A stretch of 64,000 nt of DNA from Aphelocoma coerulescens (lineage: Eukaryota; Chordata; Aves; Passeriformes; Corvidae): assembly GCF_041296385.1 (NCBI RefSeq), contig NC_091022.1, forward strand, positions 18,805,967 to 18,869,966, given 5' to 3'. The position numbers were made by a program, and so were the translations under genes. The notes beneath the pieces were generated by a model. It worked only from the letters and a program-made list of their open reading frames with translations. It was not told the origin of the DNA and ran no database searches. Below, piece by piece: positions 61,001-64,000 of this stretch (its first letter is position 1; every line of letters starts with the position of its first letter).

Positions 61001-64000
61001 CATTATCACTGGATATAATGTATACATTAGTGCTAATTATAAACTGTTATTAAGAATTCTGTAGAGAAACAATGTGTCAAAACTCTAGGGAGGAAATGCA
61101 GGGGCTTCCATGGCGATTACATGAATTAAAACAAGTATATGTCCTGACATTATCAAGGATGTATTTGTAAACCTACAATGTCATGTCTGGAGTGTACCCT
61201 AAATTTACCTAGACTTTTGTGTCTTTATGTCTATCCGGATAAAAGCCATCTGTGTGACATCTGTGGATTACTAGACAAATGTAAAAGCTTTAAACAGCTT
61301 CATAGCTCCCTTTGGGTATTATTTTAGTAGAAAAGAATCACACTGGTCTTTAAGTAAATGCTAAGTATGTACCCCCGCAATTTCACAAGTTGAAACACAC
61401 GCGTGTCACGAGTTGTAGTATTTGAAATATACAGAGAAGGAATGTTAGGCAATTTCTGGTTGATGCTGAATCTTCAGACTTTCGTCTGAGACATTGCACC
61501 TCTCCAGAGGTGCCTTTCCGTGCCCTCCCTTCCTTGGTGGGGGGTAAAAGTTTTCTGGGTTAGCAGATACTGCATTTCCCACTTGTGTCACACCCTGTCT
61601 AGGTTAGGGATGACCAGATGGGGCAATATGATCACAGCACTGTGCTGTGACAATTCTCTGCTGATTGATTGAGTGAGTTTTACAAACCCAGTTAAAACTG
61701 CTCCTTTTCAAGTTTAAACGTGATCTTTAGAAATTTTAAGTATGCTGTATTGTGTTAAATTTATAATTCTACTTCTTGCTGCTTATGATTTTCAAGTTTT
61801 TATATGGCCTGAACTCAGGCTTACTTAATTAGATTTCGTTCTTAAATCTTGGTGCATTTATTGTCAGTTCCTCTCCTGTCCCCCAAAACACATCCCAGTA
61901 ATTTTATCAACCGCTTCTTTCAGCTCTTTGGGCTTATGAAATATACTATTTTTGAACTTTAATCTTATTCTTGAAAGATGTGTTTATTAGTGAATTATCT
62001 AGAAGTTTCTGGGAATATTTCTGTAGTTTTTTGTCCAAAAATTTCCAAGATGGCTTTCAAAGAAGTTCTGGTATGCTATTAAGATGACAGTGCTTTTTTT
62101 TAAGTTCCTTGGGGATTTTGTACTTCAGTTGTTCCAACTAGCACTTGAATGCCTTGGTTTGATTACTTCTTCCTTGGTATTAATTAAGCTCTCTGTGATT
62201 CTAGTTGGGTGTATGTTGGGGGTTTTTGTTTGATGTAAGATTTCTTTTTGCTCTTACATTCACACTTTTGAAGTTGGGTCCCAGAGGCTCATTTTCAGGC
62301 AATCCATCCATGTCTTGGCCTCTCCAGGAATTTCTTGCTTGGGAGAGGAAATGACACTGCCAGTTGGGGCAATTACATCTAGTAAGCACTGGATGGTTAC
62401 AGGTTTTTGGGCAAGTCATTGAAACTGCTAGGGGAGTGACTATAGCAAAGCCCTCTGTACAGGGAATGGGCACAGTAGGAAAATCGTTATGTGGTTACAG
62501 CAGTTTTGGCTGCAGTGGTTCTTTTTTCTCTCACCTGCAGTCAGTCAGATTTGACATTAGTATGAGATGCTGGGAAACAGCAAAATTAGATTTTTTCTTC
62601 CTGTTGCATGTTTTCCTTATCAGGGCCAAGGGGGAGGAACAAACATGGACACAAAACTTTCTTGCTACTTTGTTTGGTTAAAGCCTTTTCTGTTAACTCT
62701 GATATCCTAGGAAGATCCCTAAAATACATTTTAATCTTATGTGTTATTTTATTGTTCTTCCATAATTACATGAGAGATTGCTTCAGAGTTAGACATTTTC
62801 ATCCTCTACATGAATATGTTACCTGGTATATTAGGGTGGTTAAAGAGAGCATTGTAGTGTACAAAAAGGGGAAGGGTTCCTTCTGAATACACTGTATCTA
62901 AATTAATTTCACATCTACTCTGTCTTCATCAGGAATGCTCATCTTTAGTTCTTGCATACTTCAGAGAGGCTTTACTGAGTTGTGTTGCTCCAGAGAAACT
63001 GCCTACACTGGGAAGGAAATGTATCTGATGGATATTAATCACCAGATAGCTTTAGAGGTCATTGCTGAGGTGCTGAACTGACAGCAGAAGCCATGTGGAA
63101 CTGTTGAGATGATCTTAGCATGAGACTAAAGGCTTGTTTCATTCTCTTTTGCAGCTGACACTGGATTGTCTTGTTCTTCACATCTGAATTTAATTCAAAA
63201 TACAGTAAATAAAGATGAATCAAGTACAAAATGCTGACTACTCCCTGAAATTATTACTTCTTCAAAGCTACTGCACTTGTCTGATCTCAAATAATGGTTT
63301 GAGATACTTTGGGATAGTGGTCTAGCAGATGAAGGAAGTTTTTGAGTTTGGTGCTTTTCAAATCTTGAAATTGCTGAGGGTGGATTTTAGTCTGTTGTAT
63401 TAAACTGTGCAATGGACTTCCCAAGACAAAAGGCTCTAGAGCTTTCAAGGTTGAGAGGAGAATATGGTCGTATTACCTGGACCTCATTGTAGTTCTTAGA
63501 TATTTTTCTTTCTCTGTCTTCACTAGGCTTCCCTCTAACTTTGTGTGTTAATTTTCTACGTGTCCTATTACTAATAGTGTGTCACTACAGAGAATTCTTG
63601 CTAAAGTGTCTGCTCTGAATGAATTAGCATGTGACTTGCAGGGTGCAAATTTAGAGAATCATTGCATTCCTATACCTGGATTAGTCCTGCTTCCAGTCAG
63701 ACATTGTTTAGGGTGACAGATGCTGTGTCAGAATAGTATTGGCAGTGCAGAGAGACTTGTGGGTTGATATCACTGTATGTTCAGTGAATGTGAGTGATAA
63801 GACCTCAGAGTGGGGATGCAGTCTCTTAAAGAATAAAAGCCAGTTTGTTTGGAAGTAGCAGAGTATCTGAAATGAGATTAATATTTCTGTGGACTTTCCA
63901 ACAGTTCTCGATGGAATTTGTCTTGAGGTTCTTAATAATCTTTTGAAATATGTTATTAGAATGCAGGATTGTGATGTCAGGAATGGAAACTTGTACCTTA
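58021..64000 (+). other. SSX2IP: First intron(s) of the CpG-island gene, window edge
   Basis: About 6 kb of AT-rich sequence. I searched for the expected SSX2IP start exon (beginning MGDWM) and did not find it. A possible 50-nt exon (63155-63204) with acceptor cattctcttttgcag and a weak donor aca|gtaaat is discussed under findings. No repeat recognised. Confidence 0.45.

Noticed and set aside
1..64000. tRNA, rRNA, CRISPR arrays or prokaryotic features
   Set aside because: None seen. This is vertebrate nuclear DNA; no cloverleaf with A/B boxes, no rRNA segment and no regularly spaced repeats were recognised.

Overview
The window is nuclear DNA from a bird. Large introns with consensus splice sites, two GC-rich CpG-island promoters, an avian-type CR1 LINE fragment and bird-type LTR elements point to this; the species cannot be fixed from the sequence. 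All securely coding exons lie on the + strand and belong to two genes, MCOLN2 and LPAR3. A third gene, probably SSX2IP, starts at the right end.

Layout. 1-6659 carries the last five coding exons of a mucolipin: S4, S5, the pore with its NGDD filter, S6 and the cytoplasmic tail. The tail ends with a SDD-containing segment as in MCOLN2, not the short lysine-ended tail of MCOLN3. A 3'UTR with AATAAA follows to about 7.1 kb. Between the genes, at 8696-10096, sits a short LTR element with both LTRs, no recognisable gag-pol, and a 148-codon open frame whose middle matches the second half of a Y-box (YBX) cold-shock domain. At 11.75-12.33 kb is a CpG island with a probable non-coding first exon of LPAR3 (donor after 12011). 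The two LPAR3 coding exons are 20661-21396 and 28030-28379 and together encode a complete 361-residue lysophosphatidic acid receptor 3. From about 28.6 to 57.3 kb there is a gene-poor interval with a solo LTR at 30.25-31.15 kb, old repeat remnants and simple repeats. At 57.38-58.02 kb a second CpG island holds two probable untranslated exons on the + strand. Human gene order (MCOLN3, MCOLN2, LPAR3, SSX2IP, all in one orientation) makes SSX2IP the best guess, but no SSX2IP coding exon was found before the window ends.

The genes do not form an operon-like unit. MCOLN2 is an endolysosomal cation channel, LPAR3 a Gq/Gi-coupled lipid receptor and SSX2IP a centrosome/adherens-junction protein; they share only conserved synteny. 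The two things most worth following are the Y-box cold-shock fragment inside the LTR element and a possible minus-strand exon (15099-15366) inside LPAR3 intron 1, which has a perfect donor, a good acceptor and an uninterrupted frame.
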